In this document: in pieces, positions 6,763-15,934 of the stretch
Numbering within the stretch: position 1 is the stretch's first letter
How the letters are laid out: each line of letters starts with the position of its first letter
NCBI GenBank assembly: GCA_938015255.1
Contig: CALLQC010000154.1
Location: 1 to 35,423 of the forward strand
Direction: 5' to 3'
Length of the DNA stretch: 35,423 nt
From: an uncultured Erythrobacter sp.
GTDB taxonomy: Bacteria; Pseudomonadota; Alphaproteobacteria; Sphingomonadales; Sphingomonadaceae
The notes under the pieces: model-generated
What the model saw: the letters and a program-made list of their open reading frames with translations, nothing else
What the model was told of the DNA's origin: nothing
Database searches by the model: none
Position numbers and translations under genes: made by a program

Positions 6763-9711
6763 GCGATGGATTGGATGGCAGAGAAAACACAGCCGGCTTT
6801 AACCGACCGCGCCTCCTTCGGCGAGTCGATGAGCTCGGCTAGGTCGAATCCGCTGCCGGATTGGCTCGGAGCCCTGATCGGCGCGATTGGATTTTTCGCG
6901 CTCGCCACCATCAGTCTTGGCCTTTCGAAATTCGATACGACGCTGGCGAGTATCTGGCTGCCTAATGCCGGGGCGGTTGCGTTCCTGTTGCGGGCGCGTC
7001 TCGCAAATGAAGGTGCGTTCTATTTCGCGGTGTTCGCGTCCAGCGTTTTCGCGAACAATTATTCGGGCACTCCGCTCGATATGGCGCTGATTTTTTCCTC
7101 AGCAAACATTCTAGATATCACCTTGGTCACATGGTTGACACGGAAGTTATGCGGCCAGTCCCCGGATATGAAAGACCTTCATCACCTCGGTCATTTTATC
7201 TGGATCGGTGGCTTAGCCGGCCCGCTTGCATCTTCGCTGATCGCGGGGCTCGCAATGGGGGCAGATTATGCGTCGATCACGAGCGGCGCGGTCTCGTGGT
7301 TTCTGACCGACAGCATGGGTATGATCATCATCGTTCCCACGGCACTTTTGCTCGCAGATACATTGGGTAATGGGGAAGCTCTTCATAAATCCAAACTGCT
7401 GGAACAGGGCATAGTCCTGACCGGGGGAATGACATGCGCATTCCTCGTGTTCAGCCAGGATGTCTATCCGTTGTTGTTTCTGATACCGCCGATCACCCTG
7501 TTTCACGCGTTTCGCATGGGCAGCCTGGGTACGGCGTTTTACATCGCGGGTGTCGCGATTGTGACAAGCTCCATGACTTATGCCGGATATGGACCGATCG
7601 ACCAGACAGCAACGTCACCGTCCAGTCGGCTCCATCTCGTCCAGGCATTCATTGCAGCCAATTTTCTGATTGGCCTTCCGGTCGCTGCGACGCTGGCTGG
7701 CCGCGAGCGGATGATGGCCGAAATCGAAGCCAAGAAGCGGCATCTCGATCTGCTTGCAGACAACATCACCGACGCAGTCCTTCGTTACGATCTTGAAGGG
7801 AGATGCACCTACGCCTCACCCTCGGTTCGCGATGTGCTGAACGAAGCGCCATCCACATTCATTGGCGCGCTTCCTACAGACCGGATGCACCAGGATGCGC
7901 AGGAACAAATCGCAACGGTCACTGAAAGACTGGTAAGCGGAGAATCGGAGAAAGAGCGGTTTACCTATCGCCGGTTTACCGATTCCGCAGAGGGCGACCC
8001 GGTCTATATCGAGGCCGATTGCGCCATAGCCTTTAACCCTGAAACGGGGGAGCGCGAGGGCATTGTCGTCTCGGCGCGAGACGTCACCGAAAGAGTTGAG
8101 CTTGAACTGCTTTTGACCCGTGCCAGACGTCACGCGGAAAACGCCGCGAGAGCCAAATCGGAATTTCTGGCAAACATGAGCCACGAGATCCGTACACCGA
8201 TGAACGGCGTGCTCGGTTTTGCGGAATTGATCCTGGAGAGCGAACTGGATCAGGATCAGCGGCGTCAGGCCGAGCTGATCGTCCATTCCGGTAGGACCAT
8301 GATGCTGATCCTCAATGATATTCTCGACCTGTCGAAAATTGAGGCGGGTCAGATCGCCATCTCGCGAGGGCCGGTCAATCTGCACAATACCCTGTCCGAA
8401 TGTACCGCACTCCACCAGCCCGCTTCCGAAAAGAAGGGCATCACAATCAGGTTCGAGAATGAGGGACGCAGCCACGAGGAGGATGCATGGGTGATTACGG
8501 ACGGCCTGCGCGTGCGCCAGATTGCCCTCAATCTGGTTGGCAATGCAGTCAAGTTCACCGAAACCGGACAGGTAACAATCAGTTATGCAATCGAAAATGA
8601 CCAATGCCGGATCAGTGTCCGTGACACCGGCATTGGCATTTCTCGCGCTCGTCTCGCAACAATCTTTCAGCCATTCGTTCAGGCTGAAAGCGACACAGCC
8701 CGGCGGTATGGCGGAACCGGGTTGGGTCTCACCATCAGCCGTGAACTGGCTGAATTTCTCGGCGGAACACTGGAAGTGGAGAGTGAGGCTGGCGTTGGAT
8801 CATGCTTCACCCTGACACTTCCCGCCGGGCGCGCGGGTGCGATGGGGCAGGCGCAACCTGCACCGCTGGAGCATGGGAGCGCCATCGCAATCGAAGACCT
8901 ACCGCAGGATGCGCGGCTGCTGCTCGTCGAAGACCACGATATCAATCGCATTCTGGCCACCGAAATGCTCGAAAGATGCAATCAAAAGGTTGCTGTCGCG
9001 CATGATGGGAATGAAGCGATTGCAATGGTGATTGACAGCATCGTGCGCGGCACACCCTATGATCTTGTCCTGATGGATATCCAGATGCCCGGATGCGATG
9101 GCTATGCCGCAACACGTGCCATCCGGGGTGAAGGGATCACCGCCGATGATCTTCCGATAATTGCGCTTACTGCCAATGCCTTTCCAGAAGATATTGCCGC
9201 TGCGCGTGACGCGGGGATGCAAGGGCATCTTTCCAAGCCAATCGATTTCGCAGAACTTGCGCGGATGCTCCAGCGCTGGCTGCCTACGCGCATCGTCGAG
9301 GAGGCGCCGCGCACCGCGGAGAAGGACGGAGATCCCTCCACGGCCTTCGTGTATTCCCGTGCCAAGTCTCAGCAAAACCAACTGAGGAGCGACGACCCAA
9401 CTCTGCGCACGCATGACCTGCGCCAGCGTTGGCACAAAAGGCGCTGCGAAGCGCTCGCCTCGGTCCGGTCATTTGTGGAACGTGGTCTGCCAGCCGATGA
9501 AAAGCTGCGGACCGAGACCATGCGGCACTTGCACAAGCTTGCCGGGACCGCCGCAATGTTTGGAGAGGAAGAGTTGGGCGAGCAGGCTTCGGTCACAGAG
9601 CGCGCCTTGCGAAGTGATCAGCCCGATGAGGCCGCGCTGCAAATGGCAGCCGATCTGCTCGTGATCGCGGACAGCGCGAGCATGGATGAAAGCGAGCTTC
9701 ACCGCGCCTGA
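6763..9711 (+). CDS. MASE1-PAS hybrid histidine kinase with receiver and Hpt domains
   Basis: A 982-aa membrane sensor. An N-terminal MASE1-type region (about 35-310) has roughly eight hydrophobic spans and the family-like ASIWLPNAGAVAFLLR. A PAS domain follows (about 329-445), then HisKA with His474 in NMSHEIRTPMNG, an ATPase domain with an N box (LNLVGNAVKFTETG) and YGGTGLGL, a receiver with Asp772 in LVLMDIQMPG, and a C-terminal Hpt-like domain with His924 in HKLAGTAAMFG. The protein thus holds a full His-Asp-His relay needing only an external response regulator, which is not nearby. MASE1 ligands are unknown. The start is uncertain: ATG 6763 is preferred, with 6772 and 6829 as alternatives and no strong ribosome site for any. 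It diverges from tonB, sharing a 100-bp gap. Confidence 0.9.
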   Translation, partial: AMDWMAEKTQPALTDRASFGESMSSARSNPLPDWLGALIGAIGFFALATISLGLSKFDTTLASIWLPNAGAVAFLLRARLANEGAFYFAVFASSVFANNYSGTPLDMALIFSSANILDITLVTWLTRKLCGQSPDMKDLHHLGHFIWIGGLAGPLASSLIAGLAMGADYASITSGAVSWFLTDSMGMIIIVPTALLLADTLGNGEALHKSKLLEQGIVLTGGMTCAFLVFSQDVYPLLFLIPPITLFHAFRMGSLGTAFYIAGVAIVTSSMTYAGYGPIDQTATSPSSRLHLVQAFIAANFLIGLPVAATLAGRERMMAEIEAKKRHLDLLADNITDAVLRYDLEGRCTYASPSVRDVLNEAPSTFIGALPTDRMHQDAQEQIATVTERLVSGESEKERFTYRRFTDSAEGDPVYIEADCAIAFNPETGEREGIVVSARDVTERVELELLLTRARRHAENAARAKSEFLANMSHEIRTPMNGVLGFAELILESELDQDQRRQAELIVHSGRTMMLILNDILDLSKIEAGQIAISRGPVNLHNTLSECTALHQPASEKKGITIRFENEGRSHEEDAWVITDGLRVRQIALNLVGNAVKFTETGQVTISYAIENDQCRISVRDTGIGISRARLATIFQPFVQAESDTARRYGGTGLGLTISRELAEFLGGTLEVESEAGVGSCFTLTLPAGRAGAMGQAQPAPLEHGSAIAIEDLPQDARLLLVEDHDINRILATEMLERCNQKVAVAHDGNEAIAMVIDSIVRGTPYDLVLMDIQMPGCDGYAATRAIRGEGITADDLPIIALTANAFPEDIAAARDAGMQGHLSKPIDFAELARMLQRWLPTRIVEEAPRTAEKDGDPSTAFVYSRAKSQQNQLRSDDPTLRTHDLRQRWHKRRCEALASVRSFVERGLPADEKLRTETMRHLHKLAGTAAMFGEEELGEQASVTERALRSDQPDEAALQMAADLLVIADSASMDESELHRA

Positions 9712-9739
9712 GCGCCAATCCGCCCTTGCGGAATCGGCA

Positions 9740-9771
9740 AACAAAAACGGCGGAGCCATCAGGCCCCGCCG
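9740..9771 (-). terminator. Rho-independent terminator of the TonB-dependent receptor gene
   Basis: Read on the minus strand, GGCGGGGCC (9770-9762), the loop TGAT and GGCTCCGCC (9757-9749) form a 9-bp stem with one G-U pair. It is followed by GTTTTTGTTT. The stem lies 34 bp after the receptor stop at 9805. The plus-strand side lacks a comparable T tract, so it mainly serves the receptor gene. Confidence 0.8.
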
Positions 9772-9804
9772 CTTCTGTTCCATTAGGAACGGCTTTCGTG
9801 CGAA

Positions 9805-12800
9805 TTAGAATTCGTAACGCGCGCCGATCTGGATACGCCATGCCGATGGGTTGATGGCGATGAAGTTCTGATCGTCCGGGTTGAACCCGTCGATGATGTA
9901 GCGACCCTGATCGTCAACGTCGCCGTCCGCAACGTCGACCAGACCGTTAAACCCACCACGCGAGCGCAGGATGTTTGCACCGCTGTCGAGCAGATTGAGG
10001 AAGTTTGCAAAGTCAGCAAACAGCTCGATACGATCATCCGCAATGCCCGTCAGGCTTCCAAGAAACGGAAGCTCCTGACTGAAACGCAGATCGAGATCGA
10101 CATGCCAATCATTGCGGCAGGTGTTGCGACGAATAGTTTCACCCGGAGTAAAGCTACAGCCGGATGCTGCCACGTAGTCGACAACCTGCTGAACTGCGGT
10201 GGGATCGGACAGCGGCGAAACGTTCGGATCGCTGACACCGGTAGGGACGTAGAGCAGAGCGTTGTCTGTGCCCGATGAGCTGTCGGCAAAGACGCCGCCG
10301 CCATCAAAGGTCAGGCTGTACGGACGACCTTCACGAGCGCGGAAGAAGAAGCCCCAGCTTGTATCGTAGCCATCAATGAACTGCTCACGGAAGTTGATCG
10401 CCGCGGTGAAGTTGTGGCGTGTTTCCGTGGTCGCCGTGGAAACGGCCGGATTCTGACGGTCGAACGCAGCAGTCGCGTCGAACGACGAGGTTGCCGTCGA
10501 AGACTGGTTGTTGCGTGCGTTGTTCGAATCCGTGAAGGCATAGCCCAGGATCACATTGGTGCTGCCACCTTGTGTGAACAGGCCGCTTTCAAACCGCTTG
10601 CGCAGCACTGCCGAGAACGAATGAGCATTCGAGCCGCCATCATTGGTCAGCTGAATGTTGTCGTCGCGGCGGGTGTTGAAGCAGTCCGCAGTCACGTTCT
10701 GGTAAACCGGCGGGGTGCCGCCATTGCCGACGAGAACGGCATTACAGCCAGCAACCGTCGAATCGATCGCCTGATAAATCGGACGGCCATCCACGGTGAA
10801 GCCATTCAGTCCCTGGCGGATATCCGGGGTCTGCGACAGATCGACGAAGTTCAGCGCGTTGTTGAACCGCGAATAAATATAGTCGAGCTGCAGGTTCCAG
10901 TCGCTGAAGAAGCCGCTGGTGGTCCCGATATCGGTCTGGAACGCGAGGCTGGCCCGCGTCACGGTCGGCACGTCGAAGTCAGGGTTGGTAGACTGGACAT
11001 CGGCATTGCCTGCCTCAGCGTCAGCCGCACCGCCGTCAATCGCGCATTGCGGGAAGCCGGTGAACTGGCCGCCGGTGACAACGTCGAACTGGCCGGTGGC
11101 CGGATCAACAGCAATATCGCCTGCGCCGCAATCAAAGCGGGTCGTGCCCAGCGCGCTCGAGAAGCCATTGTTCGAGAACGCGTTTGAGTAATACACAACC
11201 GGGTCACCGCCCGAGAAGATGCCAACGCCGCCGGTCAAACGGCTGTTCGAGATGAAGCCGGCATTGTCGAACTCGTAAGTGGCCGAGAGACGCGGCAGGA
11301 AGACCGTGTCGATACGGGCGAACGAGTTGGCGTTGGTGAAACCATACCGATCGAAGAAGTTCGGGTTTGGCGTCGGCGCATCACCGTCATAGATCTGCAC
11401 ACGAACACCAGCATTGATTGCCAGCTGATCGGTAGCCTGCCATTCATCCTGTGCGTAGAACGAATAGATCTGACGGCTGAAACGCGCAGCAGCGTTATTG
11501 ATGTCGCCGCCGCTTGCCGCGTTGATGTCACCACCAAGCGCTTCGCCAGTCGCGATTTCATCCGCGTTGGGGAACAGTTCCCTGCCAGGTGAAAGCAAAC
11601 CTTGCTCGAAATCAGCGAAGTTCTGGAAGTAGAGCGATCCGGTCGCGTTAATGGCGAACAGGTTGAACACTTCAAGATCGTTGAGTTCAGCGCCAAGCTT
11701 TACGAAGTGGTCTGCACCGGCATCAATATTGATCTGGAAGCGCGCCTGATCGATCTTGGTGTCGAGCTGGTTCGCTGAACGGAAGATGCCAGGACCGGTC
11801 GACAGGATACCGTTCTGAGTGGTCTGGCCGGCAACCGGATTGACGCCAACAACGAGACGCGGGGTCGGGTTGTCCGACTGCGCTTCGCCGAAGCCCACGG
11901 GGCCCTGAACGTCACCAACCTCGGAACGGCTGACGCGCAGCTCGGTCGAGATTGTGTCGCTCCAGTCCGAATACAGACGGACCGAGTAATAGTCGGAGAT
12001 AGTACCTTCGTCTTCGAAGCTGTTGAAGCCGGTGATGTTCTGACCGCCAAAATCGCTTTCGATATTGGTTTCTTCAAGACGCTGGTATGTCGCTTCGAGG
12101 CGGTGGTTGTCGTTGATGATCGCATCAAGACGTCCAAAATAGCGTACGTTGCCTTCGGCCAGCGAGGTCGGATAACCGCCGATGTCCTGCCCATAAACGT
12201 CGCGCGCGATGCGAGCGAATTCGTCAAACTGCGCCTGGGTTACGAAGTTTGCCTCGTTTGTGAAGCCACCCCCAGCAGGACCGAAATTGTTACCGCCGGC
12301 AAGGTCGGCTTCTTCATAGCCGAACGAGAAGAACAGGCGGTCCTTGATGATCGGACCGGAGAGCGTGGCACCCCAGCGCTTTTCTTCGTTGGCTGTGAGT
12401 GGACGGCCATCGATGTTGTCGGCGAACAGGCCGCCATCAAAGTAGGTGAAGAATGCAGAGCCGCTGAATTCGTTACCGCCAGCTTTGGTAACAACGTTGA
12501 TAAGGCAGCCGGTAAATTCCGAATACTCTACGTCAAACGGTGCGAACTCGACCGAGATCTGGTCGATTGCATCGAATGGAAGCGGCAGCGAGTTACGCGC
12601 TGCGAACGGCGTGCCGTTGAGGCCGAAAACGTCCGACTGAACGATACCGTCAACGGTGAAGGTGTTGGTACGGTCGTTACCGCCGAGGCAGGAGATACGA
12701 TCAACGTCGTTGTTCTGCTCAAGGCTGACGCGCGGGTCGATCCGGATAATGTCCCGAACGTCACGAGTAATCGATGGGAACGCCTCAAGGGTTTCGGTGT

Positions 12801-13227
12801 CGAATGCGCTACCCGGGCCAACAGCCAGCTGAGTAACCTGAGCGCGGGCACCGGTAACGATGATGGTGTTGCCGGCGTTCTCGCTCGAAAGGGTGAAGTT
12901 GAAGCCGGTGTTGCCCGAAATGCTGGTGAAGACGTCTTCAACGGTCTGACCTTCGAAGCCGTTCGCTGTCACCGTTACGGTGTAAGGGCCGCCCGGCTGC
13001 AGCGAGCCAACGCGGAATTCGCCGTTGCTGCCTGCCGTTGAGGTGCGCGTTGAACCGGTACGAGTATCTGTGATGGTGACAGTCGCGCCCGGCAGCGGAT
13101 TGCCAGCGCCGTCCGAAACGGTGCCTTCGACGCCCGAGGTAATCGACTGTGCAGCAACCGGAGTTGCGACGGTAGCAGCGGCAGAGAGACTGACGACGCT
13201 CGCTGCCAAGAGATATTTGAGTTTCAT
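9805..13227 (-). CDS. TonB-dependent receptor with carboxypeptidase-regulatory-like domain
   Basis: A 1140-aa outer-membrane receptor. It starts with a signal peptide (MKLKYLLAASVVSLSAAA..., cleaved after PVAAQ), then a CarboxypepD_reg-like beta domain (about 30-115: SGVEGTVSDGAGNPLPGATV). A TonB-box-like NTIIVTGARAQ, a plug domain (about 135-260, with NTFTVDGIVQSD) and a long beta-barrel follow, ending in an aromatic residue (IQIGARYEF). This large class in Sphingomonadales resembles OAR/SusC-like receptors that import or bind oligomers; the substrate cannot be read from sequence. The frame extends upstream to 13380, but ATG 13227 is right: it begins the signal peptide and follows AGGGG by about 8 nt. 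No dedicated transporter, FecR or hydrolase lies beside it. It has its own terminator and a long leader. Confidence 0.95.
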   Translation of the reverse strand: MKLKYLLAASVVSLSAAATVATPVAAQSITSGVEGTVSDGAGNPLPGATVTITDTRTGSTRTSTAGSNGEFRVGSLQPGGPYTVTVTANGFEGQTVEDVFTSISGNTGFNFTLSSENAGNTIIVTGARAQVTQLAVGPGSAFDTETLEAFPSITRDVRDIIRIDPRVSLEQNNDVDRISCLGGNDRTNTFTVDGIVQSDVFGLNGTPFAARNSLPLPFDAIDQISVEFAPFDVEYSEFTGCLINVVTKAGGNEFSGSAFFTYFDGGLFADNIDGRPLTANEEKRWGATLSGPIIKDRLFFSFGYEEADLAGGNNFGPAGGGFTNEANFVTQAQFDEFARIARDVYGQDIGGYPTSLAEGNVRYFGRLDAIINDNHRLEATYQRLEETNIESDFGGQNITGFNSFEDEGTISDYYSVRLYSDWSDTISTELRVSRSEVGDVQGPVGFGEAQSDNPTPRLVVGVNPVAGQTTQNGILSTGPGIFRSANQLDTKIDQARFQINIDAGADHFVKLGAELNDLEVFNLFAINATGSLYFQNFADFEQGLLSPGRELFPNADEIATGEALGGDINAASGGDINNAAARFSRQIYSFYAQDEWQATDQLAINAGVRVQIYDGDAPTPNPNFFDRYGFTNANSFARIDTVFLPRLSATYEFDNAGFISNSRLTGGVGIFSGGDPVVYYSNAFSNNGFSSALGTTRFDCGAGDIAVDPATGQFDVVTGGQFTGFPQCAIDGGAADAEAGNADVQSTNPDFDVPTVTRASLAFQTDIGTTSGFFSDWNLQLDYIYSRFNNALNFVDLSQTPDIRQGLNGFTVDGRPIYQAIDSTVAGCNAVLVGNGGTPPVYQNVTADCFNTRRDDNIQLTNDGGSNAHSFSAVLRKRFESGLFTQGGSTNVILGYAFTDSNNARNNQSSTATSSFDATAAFDRQNPAVSTATTETRHNFTAAINFREQFIDGYDTSWGFFFRAREGRPYSLTFDGGGVFADSSSGTDNALLYVPTGVSDPNVSPLSDPTAVQQVVDYVAASGCSFTPGETIRRNTCRNDWHVDLDLRFSQELPFLGSLTGIADDRIELFADFANFLNLLDSGANILRSRGGFNGLVDVADGDVDDQGRYIIDGFNPDDQNFIAINPSAWRIQIGARYEF

Positions 13228-13560
13228 GGTGTAACCCCTGAGGTCATTGAACCGAAGTACGTAAAGAGGATTCACTTCGTTTTCGCGGTGAATGTGCACG
13301 CCCCTAATCGCGTTGCACTGCACAAAAAGGACGGTTTTGTGACAGTTCTGTGACGCGGGGCCGCGCTTAGTCTTGTCCACAAGGCAAGCACAAGGAAAGT
13401 TGCGCGGAATCGCGCGGAATCCCGCCTGTTACGCCCAATGTGTTGCACTCCCGCAACGTGAAATTTGAATTTCAGCGGCACACGGATTTGACTCGCGAAA
13501 GTGCGTGCCTTGCGAGTCTGAATAGTAGCTTCGCCTTAACTTGCGCGAATCTTTTGCAAT
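13228..13560 (-). promoter_or_regulatory. Long leader of the TonB-dependent receptor gene
   Basis: A 333-bp gene-free stretch between the 2OG oxygenase stop and the receptor start; no coding sequence is evident. It contains ATTCAC-N12-GTGAAT (13270-13293), a direct repeat TGTGAC at 13338 and 13349 (11-bp period), a tandem decamer (13402-13421), GTTGC-N6-GCAAC (13442-13457) and GACTCGC-N15-GCGAGTC (13490-13518). I cannot place a trustworthy promoter. The density of short repeats suggests control by regulators or RNA structure, and that is inference. Confidence 0.45.
13402..13421. repeat. Tandem direct repeat of GCGCGGAATC
   Basis: Two exact copies of the 10-mer GCGCGGAATC stand head to tail in the receptor leader, one helical turn apart. 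Such spacing fits two protein molecules on the same DNA face. No known site is recognised. Confidence 0.5.
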
Positions 13561-14520
13561 TCAGGCCAGGTTGATCTCGCGCAGGCGCTGCATCAGGAAA
13601 TCGTGCGCTGTAATCGGCACATGCTCCGGGTCGATGCCTTCTTCTCCCACGCACGATGGCAGCGGCTCAATCATGTAATCCGGCCGGAAATGCAGGAAGA
13701 ATGGCATCGAATAGCGAGAACGCAGCGCGGACGGCCCGCTTGGGTTCACTACCCGGTGGGTGGTGGAAGGCAGTGTGCCATTAGTGAGCCGCTCAAGCAT
13801 GTCGCCCACATTGATGACGAGAGCACCCTCCGGCACTTCCACCGCAAGCCATTCGCCAGACTTGCTAAGCAATTCGAGGCCTGCCTCTTCGGCGCCAAGC
13901 AGCAGCGTAATCGTGTTGATATCGCCGTGTGCAGCCGCCCGGATCGCCCCATCAGGGGCATCGCGGCCAAGCGGCGGATAGTGCAACAGTCGCATTACCG
14001 AATTACCATCTTCCACAGTCGGCGCGAAGAATTGCTGATCAAGGCCCAGGTGCAGCGCTATCGCTTCGAGAACTCTGCCGCCTGCCTCTTCGAAAGCGGA
14101 ATAGAGCGCTGTAAAAATTTCACGGAAGTCCGCGATTTCATCGGGCCACATATTGGGTGCCATGTGTTCGGCAAGTTCGTGGCCTTCCGGCAAGGACCGT
14201 CCGACATGCCAGAACTCTTTGAGATCGAAGATATTGGCGTCTTTCGCCTTTTCCGTGCCGAACGGTGTGTACCCGCGCGCACCGCCGATGCCAGGTTTAT
14301 GGTACGCCTTTTTCACTTCTTCCGGCAGCGCAAAGAATGCTTTTGATGCCGATTCGGCCCGGCCGATCAGCTCATGGGGAATGCCGTGATCGCGGATTAT
14401 CGCAAAGCCATATTCGGCAAAGCTGCTGCCCAGCTCGCCAGCAATTTCTTCTAGCGGCTGAGCCAGCGATACGCTCGCAATGCCGGCGGTGGACCGTCTG
14501 GAGGGAGATGCATTGGACAT
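13561..14520 (-). CDS. Isopenicillin N synthase-family 2-oxoglutarate/Fe(II) dioxygenase
   Basis: A 319-aa soluble oxygenase with the DIOX_N domain (about 15-125, including GFAIIRDHGIP and GGARGYTPFGTEKAKD) and the 2OG-FeII_Oxy domain (about 170-285). The iron triad is His198 and Asp200 in AAHGDINTITLLLG, plus His255 in STTHRVVNP. The 2-oxoglutarate-binding RxS is Arg269-Tyr-Ser271. All catalytic residues are intact. The substrate is unknown; bacterial homologues are often annotated simply as 2OG oxygenases, and true isopenicillin N synthase activity is not implied. The ATG at 14520 is preceded by only a weak ribosome site. It lies 61 bp downstream of nupC on the same strand and may share its transcript. 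Confidence 0.9.
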   Translation of the reverse strand: MSNASPSRRSTAGIASVSLAQPLEEIAGELGSSFAEYGFAIIRDHGIPHELIGRAESASKAFFALPEEVKKAYHKPGIGGARGYTPFGTEKAKDANIFDLKEFWHVGRSLPEGHELAEHMAPNMWPDEIADFREIFTALYSAFEEAGGRVLEAIALHLGLDQQFFAPTVEDGNSVMRLLHYPPLGRDAPDGAIRAAAHGDINTITLLLGAEEAGLELLSKSGEWLAVEVPEGALVINVGDMLERLTNGTLPSTTHRVVNPSGPSALRSRYSMPFFLHFRPDYMIEPLPSCVGEEGIDPEHVPITAHDFLMQRLREINLA

Positions 14521-14581
14521 GATGTACGCTTTAAACGAGGCACAAGCGCCATGCCAAGTCGTTCAGCGACAGCGATGAGAC

Positions 14582-15901
14582 CTATATCGGCAGGAAAATG
14601 CTCGCCAGCGCAGCGCTCATCAGGTTGGCAAGGCTACCTGCGGCAAGCGCTTTCAGACCCAAACGCGCGATAACCGGGCGCTGATTGGGTGCCAGCCCGC
14701 CGGTGACCGCCATCTGGATCGCAATGGACGAAAAATTGGCGAACCCGCACAGAGCAAAGGTCAGGATGCTGCGGCTGCGATCGGTCAGCCCCTCAACCCC
14801 GCCCAGCTCAATAAAGGCTACAAATTCATTGAGCACGATCTTCGTGCCGAACAGACCGCCTGCGATCTGCGCCTGGTCCCAATCCGAAATGCCGATCAGG
14901 AACATGACCGGCGCAAACACATAGCCGAGCAATTGCTGGAATGAGATATCGGGATAGCCGAACCACCCCCCTACCCCGCCAAGGATGCCATTCGCCAACG
15001 CCACCAGGGCGACAAACACCATCACCATCGCACCAACGGCGACGGCCAGTTTGACGCCGGTCTGTGTGCCTTGCGCTGCCGCCTCGATAATATTGGCCGG
15101 CTTCTCACCATCTTCGAAAGTCTCGGCAACGGCCACATCAGCCAATTGCCTGTCATGCTCGGCAGCCTCTTCGGGATCATCGGGCATGATGATCTTTGCC
15201 ATCAGGATGCCGCCGGGCGCAGACATGAACGCGGCCGCCAGCAGATAAGGCACTGCATCATCGCCGAGAAAAGCGGCGTAGGCCGCAAGAATAGTCCCTG
15301 CGACCCCGGCCATCCCCACGCACATCAACGTAAAAAGCCGCGAAGGTGGAAGAGCGGCCAGATAGGGCCTCACCACCAGCGGGCTCTCGGATTGGCCGAC
15401 GAAGATGTTGGCCGCGCTGCCCAGAGCCTCGACCTTGCTGATGCCCGTCACCCAGCCGATTGCGCCGCCCAGCCAGCGAACGAGCCTTTGCATGATCCCA
15501 AGATAGTAGAGGATCGAGACCAGTGCTGCGAAGAAGACGATCACGGGCAGCGCCGCGATCAGGAATGTATTCGCAAACGGGTTGGATCCCATCGGACCAA
15601 ACAATGTTTCGATCCCCTGCACTGAATATCCGAGCAGCGCGATCACTCCGTCTGACAGGAATTTGATAACACCAACCCCGAAATCGGTTCTGAGCACAAG
15701 CAGTGCCATCAAAGCCTGCAGCCCGAAGGCAGAAGCGACGACGCGCAGTTTGATATTACGCTTGCCCGAAGACAGCAGAAACGCGACCGCCAGGATCGCG
15801 ATGATCCCGCCGATGCTGAAAAGAATGGAATTGACGCTGGCGCTCACTCTCGCACGTGCCCCCGAAATTGTTGATCCCGATATCCAATCGCGGCGTTGCA
15901 T
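14582..15901 (-). CDS. Concentrative nucleoside transporter, NupC/CNT family
   Basis: An inner-membrane, cation-coupled nucleoside importer with about ten hydrophobic segments. The family signature GQSESPLVVRPYLA in the middle (substrate and cation site region) and SAPGGILMAKIIMPD are clear. A second half with GTKIVLNEFVAF and FALCGFANFSSIAIQ matches the repeated CNT core. The span from ATG 15901 gives 439 aa. A GTG at 15847 would give 421 aa and start only a few residues before the first membrane helix; neither has a strong ribosome site, so the N-terminus is uncertain. It diverges from the YhhQ-type transporter, and both handle nucleoside- or base-like compounds. The stop lies 61 bp before the 2OG oxygenase start. 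Confidence 0.9.
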   Translation of the reverse strand: MQRRDWISGSTISGARARVSASVNSILFSIGGIIAILAVAFLLSSGKRNIKLRVVASAFGLQALMALLVLRTDFGVGVIKFLSDGVIALLGYSVQGIETLFGPMGSNPFANTFLIAALPVIVFFAALVSILYYLGIMQRLVRWLGGAIGWVTGISKVEALGSAANIFVGQSESPLVVRPYLAALPPSRLFTLMCVGMAGVAGTILAAYAAFLGDDAVPYLLAAAFMSAPGGILMAKIIMPDDPEEAAEHDRQLADVAVAETFEDGEKPANIIEAAAQGTQTGVKLAVAVGAMVMVFVALVALANGILGGVGGWFGYPDISFQQLLGYVFAPVMFLIGISDWDQAQIAGGLFGTKIVLNEFVAFIELGGVEGLTDRSRSILTFALCGFANFSSIAIQMAVTGGLAPNQRPVIARLGLKALAAGSLANLMSAALASIFLPI

Positions 15902-15934
15902 GTTGCTTGGCTAAGCGCAAGCCTGACTGGCATT

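Noticed and set aside
7816-8604. A 262-codon open frame antisense to the hybrid kinase
   Set aside because: It covers the PAS, HisKA and start of the ATPase domain of a plainly coding gene, and no domain or ribosome site supports it.
10414-11187. A 257-codon open frame antisense to the receptor beta-barrel
   Set aside because: It is a shadow of the receptor coding strand and has no recognisable motif.
12103-13041. A 312-codon open frame on the plus strand inside the receptor gene
   Set aside because: It is antisense to a receptor with intact signal peptide, plug and barrel. It has no recognisable domain and is explained by codon bias of the opposite strand.
13490-13518. GACTCGC-N15-GCGAGTC as a terminator for the upstream 2OG oxygenase or the receptor
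   Set aside because: It lies upstream of the receptor gene and on the wrong side of the oxygenase promoter, and neither strand has a T tract. It is kept only as part of the leader description.
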